Positions 15,229 through 23,825 of a stretch of 35,620 nucleotides of DNA are shown here, in pieces. Positions within the stretch are counted from its first letter, which is position 1; every line of letters begins with the position of its first letter. The position numbers and the translations under genes are program-made. The notes beneath the pieces were generated by a model. It was not told the origin of the DNA. It did not search any database and saw only the letters and a program-made list of their open reading frames with translations. The stretch comes from DATARH01 sp035935235 (GTDB taxonomy: Bacteria; Pseudomonadota; Alphaproteobacteria; ATCC43930; CGMCC-115725). The stretch covers positions 1-35,620 of the forward strand of contig DASYXG010000465.1 in NCBI GenBank assembly GCA_035935235.1, written 5' to 3'.

Positions 15229-16656
15229 ATGACCGATCGCGCCCCGACAGGCTTTTTCGACAATGTGGTCGACCGCACCTTGGCGAATTTACGCAACGTC
15301 TGGCGCGAAATCGCAACCTCGACGCGCGGGGTGCTGAGTGGTGCTCAACGATCCGATCTGCCGGAGGGCGACGCGGTCCAGCTGCGTCTGCAGATGCAGA
15401 GCTGTCTCGACGGCAGCGGCGGTGAGGTCGGCGCACGGGCCCGCGCCGCCGAGCTGGGCCGGACCTTTCTTGGGCTGAACTCGCTGGGGCGCACCAGGTT
15501 CCTGCGCATCCTGGCGACGGATTTCGATGTTGATCGGGCTGAGATCGATCGCCGCTGCGCGGCGCTGGCGAAGGCGCCGCCCGCTGATCGTCCGGCTGCC
15601 GAAATCGCTTTGAGGGTCGCCTTGGCGCCGCCCCGGGTGCGGCTGCTGCGTCGCTTCAATGCCCTCCCGGAGGGAGTCAAATTCCTGGTCGACCGCCGCG
15701 CCGAGTTGATCGAGCTGGCCGATGGCGACCCGTCGATGCGGGGGCTTGCCTCCGACCTACGCGAGCTGCTGGCGGACTGGTTCGATATCGGCTTTCTCGA
15801 GCTCAAGCGGATTAGCTGGGACTCGCCCGCGGCGCTGCTCGAGAAGCTGATCGCCTACGAGGCGGTGCATGAAATCCGCGGCTGGAACGACCTCAAGAAT
15901 CGGCTGGAGGCGGACCGTCGCTGTTTCGCTTTTTTCCACCCGCGCATGCCCGATGAACCGCTGATCTTCGTTGAGGTCGCGCTGGTACGCGGTATGGCCG
16001 AAAATATCCACACCCTGCTCGACGAGACCGCGCCGCATGGCGATCCGCACGCAGCGGACACGGCGATCTTTTATTCGATCTCGAACTGCCAGCGCGGCCT
16101 TGATGGGATCAGTTTCGGCGATTTCTTGATCAAGCGTGTCGTCGATGCACTCGCCGCGGAATTGCCGAAACTTAAGGTGTTTGCGACCCTGTCGCCGGTA
16201 CCGGGGTTCCGCGCTTGGTTGACCCAAGCGGGGAGCCGGCCTGATCTGCTGCTTCCAGTAGAAGTGCGAGCATTGTCGGCGCTGGCGGGCAACGGCGCAG
16301 AGCCCCCGGCCCTCGATGCTCTGCTCAACCGCCCGGATTGGCCGCGTGATCCCGTAATGGCGGCATCCTTGCGCGATCCGATGCTTCGGCTTTGCGCGCA
16401 TTATCTGGTTCAAGAAAAGGGAAGGGGTGGTCGCGCTGCCGATCCGGTCGCCCATTTTCACCTGACCAATGGCGCACGTGTCGAGCGCCTCAACTGGCTC
16501 GGTGACGTGTCGGCAAAGGGCCTGCAGCAATCGGCCGGCATCATGGTCAACTATCTCTACCGCCTGCCCGATATTGAGGCCAATCACGAGGCTTATCGCG
16601 GTGCGGGCGAAGTCGCCGTCGGGTCCTCCGTGCGTCATCTCGCCGGCAAACGCTGA
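15229..16656 (+). CDS. Malonyl-CoA decarboxylase
   Basis: This 475-residue enzyme converts malonyl-CoA to acetyl-CoA and CO2. It has the two parts of the MCD family: an N-terminal helical domain (about 1-190) and a C-terminal acetyltransferase-fold domain with FFHPRMPDEPLIFVEVAL, FYSISNCQRGLDGISFGDFL (about 281-300), LSPVPGFRAWL, and VAHFHLTNGA with His411, equivalent to the catalytic histidine of the human enzyme; Ser283 or Ser285 in FYSIS is the likely partner serine. There is no targeting sequence, so it is cytoplasmic. No malonyl-CoA synthetase (matB) or malonate carrier is adjacent. Instead it sits 7 bases behind nnr, so a housekeeping role in limiting malonyl-CoA is as likely as malonate catabolism. 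The start has a weak ribosome-binding site, consistent with coupling to nnr. Confidence 0.93.
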   Translation: MTDRAPTGFFDNVVDRTLANLRNVWREIATSTRGVLSGAQRSDLPEGDAVQLRLQMQSCLDGSGGEVGARARAAELGRTFLGLNSLGRTRFLRILATDFDVDRAEIDRRCAALAKAPPADRPAAEIALRVALAPPRVRLLRRFNALPEGVKFLVDRRAELIELADGDPSMRGLASDLRELLADWFDIGFLELKRISWDSPAALLEKLIAYEAVHEIRGWNDLKNRLEADRRCFAFFHPRMPDEPLIFVEVALVRGMAENIHTLLDETAPHGDPHAADTAIFYSISNCQRGLDGISFGDFLIKRVVDALAAELPKLKVFATLSPVPGFRAWLTQAGSRPDLLLPVEVRALSALAGNGAEPPALDALLNRPDWPRDPVMAASLRDPMLRLCAHYLVQEKGRGGRAADPVAHFHLTNGARVERLNWLGDVSAKGLQQSAGIMVNYLYRLPDIEANHEAYRGAGEVAVGSSVRHLAGKR

Positions 16657-16729
16657 ACCGCGTTCCGCGTCTATGTTTCCGGCGGGCGAGTATGTTAGAA
16701 CGCGGCGCGGCCGGCGCGGGGCACAAGCG

Positions 16730-16814
16730 GCGGGCGTGGCGGAATTGGTAGACGCACTGGATTTAGGTTCCAGCGATGAAAATCGTGGGGGTTCAAATCC
16801 CTCCGCCCGCACCA
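16730..16814 (+). tRNA. tRNA-Leu (TAG)
   Basis: An 85-base class II tRNA with acceptor stem GCGGGCG/CGCCCGC, anticodon stem CTGGA/TCCAG around loop TTTAGGT (anticodon TAG), a long variable arm (CGATGAAAATCG), T arm GTTCAAATC, A73 and an encoded CCA. It ends 49 bases before the trigger factor start. Confidence 0.97.
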
Positions 16815-16863
16815 GCGTGACACCGAAGCCAGGCTGTTCCCCTAAGAAACATGAGTGTTTGAG

Positions 16864-18315
16864 ATGCAAGTGACCGAGACCAACGCCGACGGGCTGAAAC
16901 ACGAATTCAAGATCGTCATTCCCGCCGGCGAGCTCGAAACCCAGATTACCCAGCGCCTCGACCAGCTTGGCCGGCAGATTCGCCTACCGGGCTTCCGGCC
17001 GGGCAAGGTGCCGCAGACCTTGCTGCGCCAGCGTTACGGTAACGCCGTTCGCGGCGAGGTGCTGGAGAGCACGCTTCAGGGCAGCTCGGCCGAAGCGATT
17101 CGCGAGCGTAACCTGCGCCCGGCGTTGCAGCCCAAGGTCGAAATCGTTTCCGCCACGGAGGGCTCCGACCTCGAATACACGATGTCGGTTGAGGTTCTTC
17201 CGGATTTGCCTCAGCCCGATTTCGTCAAGCTCGGGCTTGAACGCCTCGTTGTCGAGATCCCCGACGTGGATGTCGATCAGGCCGTCGCGCGGATGGCCGA
17301 GCAATTCCGCAAATCGGAGCCGGTGACCCGTGCCGCCAAGAGCGGCGACATTCTTGTCGCCGACGTCATCGGCAAGGTCGGCGATCAGGAGATTCCCGGG
17401 ACTAAGGCCGAGGGACGGAACATAGAGCTGGGAGCGGAGGGCTTGCTTCCCGGCTTCACTGAGCAGCTCGAAAAGGTCAAGGCGGGGCAGAATCGCAGCG
17501 TCAAAGTCACGCTGCCTGAGAACTATGGAAACCCCGATTTCGCCGGCAAGGAAGCGGTGTTTGACATCACCGTCAAGGAGGTGCGCGAGCGTCAGCCGGC
17601 CATCATCGACGACAAGCTTGCCGAGGAGGTCGGGCTCGAAAACCTCGGCGAGCTCAAACAAGAGGTGCGCGACCGCATCGCCCGCGACTATTCGGTCGTG
17701 ACCCGCCAACGGCTGAAGCGGCTGCTGCTAGACAAGCTAGCGGCACAATACGATTTCCCCGTGCCGCCCGGCATGGTCGAGATCGAGTTCAACAATATCT
17801 GGCAGCAACACCAAGCCGAAAAAAACTACACTGCGGAAAATGCGGCCGCCAGTGGTGAGCCTGCTGCCGAGGCTGGTGCGCCCGCCGAGGACGACGAGAA
17901 GCTCAAGGCGGAATACCGGGGGCTCGCGGAGCGGCGCGTGCGGCTCGGCTTGCTCCTTGCAGAGGTGGGGCGCAACGCCAATATCAACGTCACTCAGGAC
18001 GAGCTGAACCAGGCCCTGATTCGGGAAGCGCAGCGTTTTCCGGGCTCTGAGCGGCGCGTCCTCGACTACTACCGCCAGAACCCCGAAGCGGCCGGCAATC
18101 TGCGGGCGCCGATCTTCGAGGAGAAGGTGGTCGACTATATCGTCGAGTTGGCGAAGCCCGAAGAGCGTAAGGTGAGCCCGCAGGAATTGCTGGCCTTGTC
18201 GGAAGCCGACGAGGCTGACGAAGCGGCCGAGAAACAGCCGGCCGAGAAGAAACCGCGGAGACAAACCAAGGCGCCCCGCACGACATCGCGGCCGCGCAAA
18301 GGAGCCAAGGAATGA
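16864..18315 (+). CDS. tig: Trigger factor (ribosome-associated chaperone/peptidyl-prolyl isomerase)
   Basis: This 483-residue chaperone binds ribosomes near the exit tunnel and helps nascent chains fold. The N-terminal ribosome-binding domain carries the signature GFRPGKVP at 43-50. The FKBP-like isomerase domain lies at about 150-245 (GDILVADVIGKVGDQEIPG to AVFDITVKEV). The helical C-terminal chaperone domain follows and ends in a charged Lys/Ala/Glu-rich tail. The middle of the C-domain has an alanine/glutamate-rich insert (about 320-345, ENAAASGEPAAEAGAPAEDD), likely a flexible loop. The start is the ATG at 16864 (MQVTETNADGL), matching relatives, rather than the GTG at 16855. The stop overlaps clpP by ATGA, and the gene lies just after tRNA-Leu, so it may be co-transcribed with it. 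Confidence 0.96.
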   Translation: MQVTETNADGLKHEFKIVIPAGELETQITQRLDQLGRQIRLPGFRPGKVPQTLLRQRYGNAVRGEVLESTLQGSSAEAIRERNLRPALQPKVEIVSATEGSDLEYTMSVEVLPDLPQPDFVKLGLERLVVEIPDVDVDQAVARMAEQFRKSEPVTRAAKSGDILVADVIGKVGDQEIPGTKAEGRNIELGAEGLLPGFTEQLEKVKAGQNRSVKVTLPENYGNPDFAGKEAVFDITVKEVRERQPAIIDDKLAEEVGLENLGELKQEVRDRIARDYSVVTRQRLKRLLLDKLAAQYDFPVPPGMVEIEFNNIWQQHQAEKNYTAENAAASGEPAAEAGAPAEDDEKLKAEYRGLAERRVRLGLLLAEVGRNANINVTQDELNQALIREAQRFPGSERRVLDYYRQNPEAAGNLRAPIFEEKVVDYIVELAKPEERKVSPQELLALSEADEADEAAEKQPAEKKPRRQTKAPRTTSRPRKGAKE

Positions 18316-18950
18316 ACGACCCTTACGAATACTACATGAACAATTTGGTACCGATGGTGGTCGAGCAGACCAACCGCGGTGAACGTGCCTACGACATCTA
18401 CTCTCGGCTGCTGAAGGAGCGGATCATTTTTCTCGTGGGGCCGATCCACGATGCGGTCGCGAGCCTCATCTGCGCTCAGCTTCTCTTCCTTGAAGCCGAG
18501 AACCCGAGCAAGGATATCGCCCTGTACATCAACTCGCCCGGAGGGGTGGTGACCTCCAGCCTGGCGATGTACGACACGATGCAATACATCCGTTCCCCGG
18601 TCTCGACCGTGTGCATTGGCCAGGCGGCTTCGGCCGGCTCGCTGCTGCTGTGTGCCGGCGCACCGGGCAAGCGCTTCTCGCTGCCGAATTCGCGGATCAT
18701 GATCCACCAGCCCTCGGGTGGCGCCCAGGGGCAGGCGACCGACATCGAGATCCAAGCCCGCGAGATTCTCGCGCTCAGGGCACGCCTCAACGATATCTAC
18801 GTTAAACACACGGGACAGCCGCTCGACGCGATCGTCAATGCGCTCGAGCGCGACAAGTTCCTGTCGCCGCTCGAAGCCAAGGAGTTCGGCCTCATTGACG
18901 AAGTGGTTGAGGCACGCCCCACGACCGCCGACGAGAAGGCACGCGCCTGA
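18312..18950 (+). CDS. clpP: ATP-dependent Clp protease proteolytic subunit
   Basis: This 212-residue serine peptidase forms the two-ring 14-subunit chamber that degrades proteins fed by ClpX or ClpA. The catalytic triad is visible as Ser107 (GQAASAGS), His132 (MIHQPSGG) and Asp181 (ERDKFLSPLEA). The short N-terminal extension before VPMVVEQTNRGERAYDIYSR may include a processed propeptide. The ATG overlaps the tig stop (ATGA) and is preceded by AAAGGAG within tig, so the two genes are translationally coupled. clpX follows after 160 bases with its own predicted promoter, a common tig-clpP-clpX layout. Confidence 0.97.
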   Translation: MNDPYEYYMNNLVPMVVEQTNRGERAYDIYSRLLKERIIFLVGPIHDAVASLICAQLLFLEAENPSKDIALYINSPGGVVTSSLAMYDTMQYIRSPVSTVCIGQAASAGSLLLCAGAPGKRFSLPNSRIMIHQPSGGAQGQATDIEIQAREILALRARLNDIYVKHTGQPLDAIVNALERDKFLSPLEAKEFGLIDEVVEARPTTADEKARA

Positions 18951-18985
18951 GTCGCTTCGTCGCGGCCCATTGAGGATTTAACTAG

Positions 18986-19013
18986 TTGTTGATCGAACCG
19001 GAGCACATATACT
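18986..19013 (+). promoter_or_regulatory. Predicted promoter for clpX
   Basis: TTGTTG (18986-18991), 16 bases, then TATACT (19008-19013), in the 160-base gap between clpP and clpX. The start of transcription would be near 19020, giving a leader of about 90 bases that holds GC-rich self-complementary stretches. It looks sigma-70-like rather than heat-shock-like. Confidence 0.5.
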
Positions 19014-19110
19014 TGGACAGCCGGGAAAGGGCGGCTTGTGACCCGTCGCCCTCGCGCGGGCGCGGCAGTTTCAGCTGCGTTGCACGTGTGCGGCAAGGGA
19101 CGGAGCGGCG

Positions 19111-20379
19111 ATGACCAAGTCCAGCGGCGGCAGCGACTCCAAAAATACGCTGTACTGCTCCTTCTGCGGCAAGAGCCAGCACGAAGTCCGGAAGCTGATC
19201 GCCGGACCGACGGTCTTCATTTGTGACGAGTGCGTTGAGCTCTGCATGGACATCATCCGTGAGGAGCACAAGACGACGCTGGTTAAGTCGCGCGATGGGG
19301 TGCCGGGCCCACGAGACATCTGCCGGGTGCTTGACGATTATGTGATCGGCCAGAGCCATGCGAAGCGCGTGCTCTCGGTCGCGGTGCACAACCACTACAA
19401 GCGGCTCGCGCACGGCGCCAAGAACAACGATGTTGAGCTGGCAAAGTCGAACATCCTTCTGGTTGGGCCGACCGGCTCGGGGAAGACGCTGCTGGCGCAA
19501 ACACTGGCGCGGATCATCGACGTGCCGTTCACCATGGCCGATGCGACGACGCTGACCGAGGCCGGCTATGTCGGTGAGGACGTCGAGAACATCATCCTCA
19601 AACTGCTGCAGGCTGCAGACTACAACGTCGAGCGGGCACAGCGCGGCATCGTCTATATCGACGAGGTCGACAAGATCTCGCGTAAATCCGACAATCCGTC
19701 GATCACCCGCGACGTTTCGGGCGAGGGCGTGCAGCAGGCGCTCCTCAAAATCATGGAAGGCACGATCGCGTCGGTGCCGCCGCAGGGCGGGCGCAAACAC
19801 CCGCAGCAGGAATTCCTGCAAGTCGACACGACCAACATCCTGTTTGTGTGCGGCGGCGCGTTCTCGGGCCTTGAAAAAATCATCGCGCAACGCCGCCAGG
19901 GCACGTCGATTGGCTTCGGCGCCGAGGTGCGCGGTCCCGACGAGCGCAAGACCGGCGAGATCCTGCGCGATCTTGAACCGGAGGACTTGCTCAAATTCGG
20001 CCTGATCCCGGAGTTCGTCGGCCGCCTGCCCGTCGTCGCGACGCTGGACGACCTCGACGAGGACGCGCTGGTCGACATTCTCACCAAACCGAAGAATGCG
20101 CTGGTGAAACAGTACCAGCGTTTGTTCGAGATGGAGGATGTCCGCCTCGAATTAACCGAGGAGGCTCTTCGCGGCATCTCGCAAAAGGCGATCGCGCGCA
20201 AGACTGGCGCACGCGGCCTACGCTCGATCATGGAGTCGATCCTGCTCGATTCGATGTTCGAGCTGCCGAGCCTCGCCGGAGTGACCGAAATCGTCATCAA
20301 TCGGGAGGTTGTGGAGGGCCGAACCAAGCCTCTTCACATCTATTCCGACCGGCGCGGTGAAAGCGGCACCGCCGATTAG
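19111..20379 (+). CDS. clpX: ATP-dependent Clp protease ATP-binding subunit ClpX
   Basis: This 422-residue AAA+ unfoldase recognises tagged substrates and threads them into ClpP. The N-terminal zinc-binding domain uses Cys16, Cys19, Cys38 and Cys41. Walker A is GPTGSGKT at 119-126, Walker B is in GIVYIDEVDKI, the pore loop GYVG follows TEAGYVGEDVENII, and the RKSDNPSITRDVSGEGVQQA stretch is diagnostic of ClpX. The ClpP-docking IGF loop is present as TSIGFGAE. The length and all motifs are normal. The ATG has GGAG about 8 bases upstream. It lies between clpP and lon; lon starts 116 bases later and may be partly expressed from the same transcript. Confidence 0.98.
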   Translation: MTKSSGGSDSKNTLYCSFCGKSQHEVRKLIAGPTVFICDECVELCMDIIREEHKTTLVKSRDGVPGPRDICRVLDDYVIGQSHAKRVLSVAVHNHYKRLAHGAKNNDVELAKSNILLVGPTGSGKTLLAQTLARIIDVPFTMADATTLTEAGYVGEDVENIILKLLQAADYNVERAQRGIVYIDEVDKISRKSDNPSITRDVSGEGVQQALLKIMEGTIASVPPQGGRKHPQQEFLQVDTTNILFVCGGAFSGLEKIIAQRRQGTSIGFGAEVRGPDERKTGEILRDLEPEDLLKFGLIPEFVGRLPVVATLDDLDEDALVDILTKPKNALVKQYQRLFEMEDVRLELTEEALRGISQKAIARKTGARGLRSIMESILLDSMFELPSLAGVTEIVINREVVEGRTKPLHIYSDRRGESGTAD

Positions 20380-20495
20380 CGGGTCAGTACTGCGGTGGCA
20401 GGCGCTTGACGCCGCGTCACCGAACGCCAAACTAAGCTTGGTCTGGTAGGTTCGACCGTCGTTTCGGCGGGCGGAAAGCAGCGGAAAGAGGCCTT

Positions 20496-22910
20496 ATGTC
20501 AGATTCTGCACGCGTCGCGCTTTATCCCGTCCTGCCCCTGCGGGACATCGTCGTGTTTCCGCACATGATCGTGCCGCTCTTTGTCGGCCGCGAGAAGTCG
20601 GTGCGGGCGCTTGAAGACGTGATGAAGGACGACAAGCAGATCCTGCTGGTCACCCAGAAGAACGCCGCTCAGGACGATCCGACAACCGCCGATATTTTCA
20701 TGGTCGGCACGGTTGGTACAGTGCTGCAACTGCTGAAGTTGCCGGACGGCACGGTCAAAGTGCTGGTCGAAGGCGGTCAGCGCGCGCGCATCCAGCGCTT
20801 CGCGGAGAATGAGGCTTTCTTTCAGGCCTATGCCGAAGGGTTAGGCGATGGCGGCGCGTCAGTGCAAGAGACCGAAGCACTGGCTCGCACTGTGGTCTCC
20901 CAATTCGAGCAGTACATTAAGCTCAACAAAAAGATCCCGCCCGAGGTGCTGGTTTCGATCAATCAGATTGAGGAGCCCGGCAAGCTGGCCGACACGGTCG
21001 CCTCACACCTGAATCTCAAAATCCCCGAGAAGCAGGAGCTGCTCGAAACGGTCGCGGTGTCCGAGCGCCTGGAGAAGGTGTTCGGCTACATGGAAGGCGA
21101 GATCGGCGTCCTACAGGTCGAAAAACGCATCCGCAATCGCGTCAAGCGCCAGATGGAGAAGACGCAGCGGGAGTACTACCTTAACGAGCAGCTGAAGGCG
21201 ATTCAGAAGGAGCTCGGCGAGGGCGAGGACGGCAAGGACGAGATGGCCGAGCTCGAAGCCAAGATCGCCAAGACCAAATTTTCTAAGGAAGCGCGGGACA
21301 AGGCCTTGGCGGAGCTGAAAAAGCTGCGCAGCATGAGCCCCATGTCGGCCGAAGCGACGGTGGTCCGCAACTACCTCGACTGGATGCTGACTATCCCCTG
21401 GCACAATCGCACCAAGATCAAGCGCGACATTGCTGCGGCCGAGCGGGTACTCAACGCCGACCATTTTGGTCTGGAAAAGATCAAAGAGCGCATCCTTGAG
21501 TACCTCGCGGTGCAGCAGCGCATCAAGAAGATGAAGGGGCCGATCCTCTGTCTGGTTGGACCGCCGGGTGTCGGCAAGACCTCGCTTGGCAAATCCGTGG
21601 CGAAGGCGACCGGCCGCAACTTCGTGCGCATGTCGCTAGGCGGAGTGCGCGACGAAGCCGAGATCCGCGGCCATCGCCGGACCTATATCGGGTCGATGCC
21701 TGGCAAGATATTACAGGGCATGAAGAAGGCGAAATCGTCGAACCCGCTATTCCTGCTGGATGAGGTCGACAAGCTGGGCGCTGATTGGCGTGGCGACCCG
21801 TCCTCGGCACTGCTCGAGGTGCTCGATCCCGAGCAGAACTCGACCGTCAACGACCATTATCTGGAGGTCGATTACGACCTGTCGGATGTGCTCTTCGTGA
21901 CCACGGCCAACACGCTGCGCATGCCGCAGCCGCTGATGGATCGCATGGAGATCATCCGTATCCCGGGTTACACCGAGGATGAGAAGGTCGAGATCGCCAA
22001 GCGTCATCTGATCCCGAAGCAGGTCGAGGCGCATGGGTTGAAGAAATCGGAGTGGGCAATTAGCGAGGACGCGCTGCGCGACCTCATCCGCTTCTACACG
22101 CGCGAAGCTGGCGTGCGTAATCTTGAGCGGGAGATCGCCAATCTGACGCGGAAGGCGATCAAAGACATCCTGATGAAGAAGGCCGGTAAGGACGGGAAGG
22201 TCACCGTCACCCGGCGCAACTTGGACAAATACGCCGGCGTGCGTCGTTTCCGCTTCGGTGAAGCGGAAAGCGAAGATCTAGTTGGCGTGACAACCGGGCT
22301 GGCGTGGACTGAAGTCGGTGGGGAGCTGCTGACGATCGAGTCTGTGACGTTGCCAGGTAAGGGACGCGTCACCGCCACTGGCAAGCTCGGTGACGTGATG
22401 AAGGAGTCAGTCCAGGCGGCCGAGAGCTACGTCAAGTCGCGCAGCACGGCGTTCGGCATCCTGCCGTCAATCTTTGACAAGAAGGACATCCATGTCCACG
22501 TGCCGGAGGGCGCCACCCCAAAAGACGGACCATCGGCCGGTGTGGCGATGGTTACCTCGATCGTCTCGGTGCTGACCGGCATCCCAGTCAAGCGCGACAT
22601 CGCGATGACCGGCGAGATCACCCTGCGCGGTCGCGTCCTGCCGATCGGCGGATTGAAGGAAAAGCTCTTAGCGGCTCTGCGCGGCGGGTTAAAGACCGTG
22701 CTGATCCCGCTGGAGAACGAGAAGGATCTCGCCGAGATTCCTGACAACGTCAAGAAAGGCCTCAAGATCATCCCGGTCAATACGGCTGACGAGGTGCTGC
22801 TGCACGCCTTGGCGGGACCGCTCACTCCGATCGATTGGGCTGAAGAGAGCGAGACGGCTGCCGTTATTCCCGCCCAGGGCGAAGAGCGGTCGGGGCTTCT
22901 AACGCATTGA
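20496..22910 (+). CDS. lon: Lon protease (ATP-dependent, La)
   Basis: This 804-residue soluble protease degrades misfolded and regulatory proteins. The N-terminal substrate-recognition domain (about 8-200, LYPVLPLRDIVVFPHMIVPL onward) is followed by coiled-coil helices, the AAA+ module with Walker A GPPGVGKT at 355-362 and Walker B LFLLDEVDKL, and the C-terminal peptidase domain with the Ser-Lys dyad Ser680 (PKDGPSAGVAM) and Lys723 (GGLKEKLLAA). It is a LonA type and about 20 residues longer than the E. coli enzyme, with the extra residues at the C-terminus. The ATG has AAAGAGG upstream. The 116-base gap before it contains TTGACG at about 20407-20412 but no convincing -10, so a promoter is not claimed. 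A long hairpin follows the gene. Confidence 0.98.
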   Translation: MSDSARVALYPVLPLRDIVVFPHMIVPLFVGREKSVRALEDVMKDDKQILLVTQKNAAQDDPTTADIFMVGTVGTVLQLLKLPDGTVKVLVEGGQRARIQRFAENEAFFQAYAEGLGDGGASVQETEALARTVVSQFEQYIKLNKKIPPEVLVSINQIEEPGKLADTVASHLNLKIPEKQELLETVAVSERLEKVFGYMEGEIGVLQVEKRIRNRVKRQMEKTQREYYLNEQLKAIQKELGEGEDGKDEMAELEAKIAKTKFSKEARDKALAELKKLRSMSPMSAEATVVRNYLDWMLTIPWHNRTKIKRDIAAAERVLNADHFGLEKIKERILEYLAVQQRIKKMKGPILCLVGPPGVGKTSLGKSVAKATGRNFVRMSLGGVRDEAEIRGHRRTYIGSMPGKILQGMKKAKSSNPLFLLDEVDKLGADWRGDPSSALLEVLDPEQNSTVNDHYLEVDYDLSDVLFVTTANTLRMPQPLMDRMEIIRIPGYTEDEKVEIAKRHLIPKQVEAHGLKKSEWAISEDALRDLIRFYTREAGVRNLEREIANLTRKAIKDILMKKAGKDGKVTVTRRNLDKYAGVRRFRFGEAESEDLVGVTTGLAWTEVGGELLTIESVTLPGKGRVTATGKLGDVMKESVQAAESYVKSRSTAFGILPSIFDKKDIHVHVPEGATPKDGPSAGVAMVTSIVSVLTGIPVKRDIAMTGEITLRGRVLPIGGLKEKLLAALRGGLKTVLIPLENEKDLAEIPDNVKKGLKIIPVNTADEVLLHALAGPLTPIDWAEESETAAVIPAQGEERSGLLTH

Positions 22911-22920
22911 TTTGCATTGA

Positions 22921-22971
22921 CGGCCGTTGTCGCTAGCCCGCCAACTTCATGTGGGCCGGCGACAACGGCCG
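22921..22971 (+). terminator. Long hairpin between lon and hupB
   Basis: CGGCCGTTGTCGC (22921-22933) and its exact complement (22959-22971) form a 13-bp stem 10 bases after the lon stop, with further partial pairing inside the 25-base loop (CCCGC with GTGGG). There is no T-run on the plus strand, so it may be a factor-dependent terminator, a transcript-stabilising end or a protein site. Confidence 0.5.
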
Positions 22972-23013
22972 GTAAGGTCCAAAAAAACCTTGCTTTCCCT
23001 ATGCGCGCCAGCG

Positions 23014-23042
23014 TTGACCCGTGGTCGGGTGCGCTCTACACT
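23014..23042 (+). promoter_or_regulatory. Predicted sigma-70-type promoter for hupB
   Basis: TTGACC (23014-23019), exactly 17 bases, then TACACT (23037-23042). It lies 53 bases upstream of the hupB GTG and downstream of the lon hairpin. This is one of the best matches in the window. Confidence 0.65.
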
Positions 23043-23095
23043 CCGGTTCGTATTCCGGCAAATTTCCTTCCGAACTTAAGGGTAGGGGGCGACAC

Positions 23096-23368
23096 GTGAA
23101 CAGAAACGAACTCGTCGATGCCGTTGCGGGTAAGGCCGATCTGTCAAAAACGGCCGCAAGCAAGGCAGTCGAGGCGGTGTTCGACTCGATCACCGGCGCG
23201 TTGAAGCGTGGCGGCGAGGTTCGCCTCGTTGGCTTTGGTACTTTCTCGGTCGCCCGGCGGGCGGCTTCGGAAGGCCGCAATCCGCGCACCGGCGAGAAGA
23301 TCAAGATCGCCGCGTCGAAGCAGGCTAAATTCAAGCCAGGCCGGCGCCTGCGCGACTCGCTCAATTAG
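23096..23368 (+). CDS. hupB: DNA-binding protein HU
   Basis: This 90-residue nucleoid protein binds and bends DNA as a dimer. The start NRNELVDAVAGKADLSKTAA is the helical dimer part, followed by GGEVRLVGFGTFSVARRAAS, the DNA-gripping arm GRNPRTGEKIKI with the conserved Arg-Asn-Pro, and the closing helix FKPGRRLRDSLN. The start is the GTG at 23096 with AGGGGG upstream; reading further upstream adds residues unlike HU. It has its own predicted promoter and is separated from lon by a long hairpin, yet keeps the usual lon-hup order. A short hairpin and tRNA-Val follow. Confidence 0.97.
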   Translation: MNRNELVDAVAGKADLSKTAASKAVEAVFDSITGALKRGGEVRLVGFGTFSVARRAASEGRNPRTGEKIKIAASKQAKFKPGRRLRDSLN

Positions 23369-23393
23369 GTCGAGGGCCGGTTCGACGATGCCG

Positions 23394-23415
23394 TAACGCG
23401 GCCTCAGCCGCGTTA
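23394..23415 (+). terminator. Hairpin between hupB and tRNA-Val
   Basis: TAACGCGGC (23394-23402) pairs perfectly with GCCGCGTTA (23407-23415) around a CTCA tetraloop, 25 bases after hupB and 5 bases before the tRNA. No T-run follows. It may mark the 3' end of hupB mRNA or guide tRNA processing. Confidence 0.5.
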
Positions 23416-23420
23416 ACCGA

Positions 23421-23496
23421 GGGCGATTAGCTCAGCTGGTAGAGCATCTCGTTTACACCGAGGGGGTCGGGGGTTCGAATCCCTCATCGCCCACCA
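23421..23496 (+). tRNA. tRNA-Val (TAC)
   Basis: A 76-base cloverleaf: acceptor GGGCGAT/ATCGCCC, D arm TAGCTCAGCTGGTAGAGCA, anticodon loop TTTACAC (anticodon TAC), T arm GTTCGAATC, A73 and encoded CCA. It lies directly after hupB and probably shares its transcript, since no promoter fits between them. Confidence 0.97.
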
Positions 23497-23602
23497 CGGC
23501 GCCGGTGCGCGTCTACGGAGCTAAAGCCACATCGATCTTCGCGAAAGGGGTCGACGTTGTGGGTTCCGCGTAAATGGCGGACCAGACCTGCCGCCCGTTA
23601 AC

Positions 23603-23632
23603 TTGACACTTGCTTGCGGGCAAGAGTACGAG
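23603..23632 (+). promoter_or_regulatory. Predicted promoter for tRNA-Asp and possibly the nuo operon
   Basis: A perfect TTGACA (23603-23608), 18 bases, then a weak TACGAG (23627-23632), 37 bases before tRNA-Asp. No other good promoter was seen before nuoA, so the operon may be read through the tRNA gene. Confidence 0.45.
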
Positions 23633-23668
23633 TGGCCGCCCCGCCAAAGGACCATTGGCGACCGCCAC

Positions 23669-23745
<77 letters not shown>

Positions 23746-23825
23746 CCGGTCCCGGTCGCCATTTCGGTGCCGACGGGGCGCCGCGACTGTACCGACCGCG
23801 GTTATCCTGCTTTGTCTGGGTCGAA

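Noticed and set aside
13516..16814. tRNA-His and tRNA-Leu as integration sites for a mobile element
   Set aside because: No integrase, no duplicated tRNA 3' end and no foreign-looking genes lie between or beside them.
15757..16902. Antisense open frame (381 codons) over malonyl-CoA decarboxylase, tRNA-Leu and the tig start
   Set aside because: It runs through a tRNA gene and two confident coding regions, so it cannot be a normal gene.
20407..20430. TTGACG before lon as a promoter or heat-shock element
   Set aside because: No acceptable -10 box or CCCCAT-type heat-shock partner was found at the right spacing.
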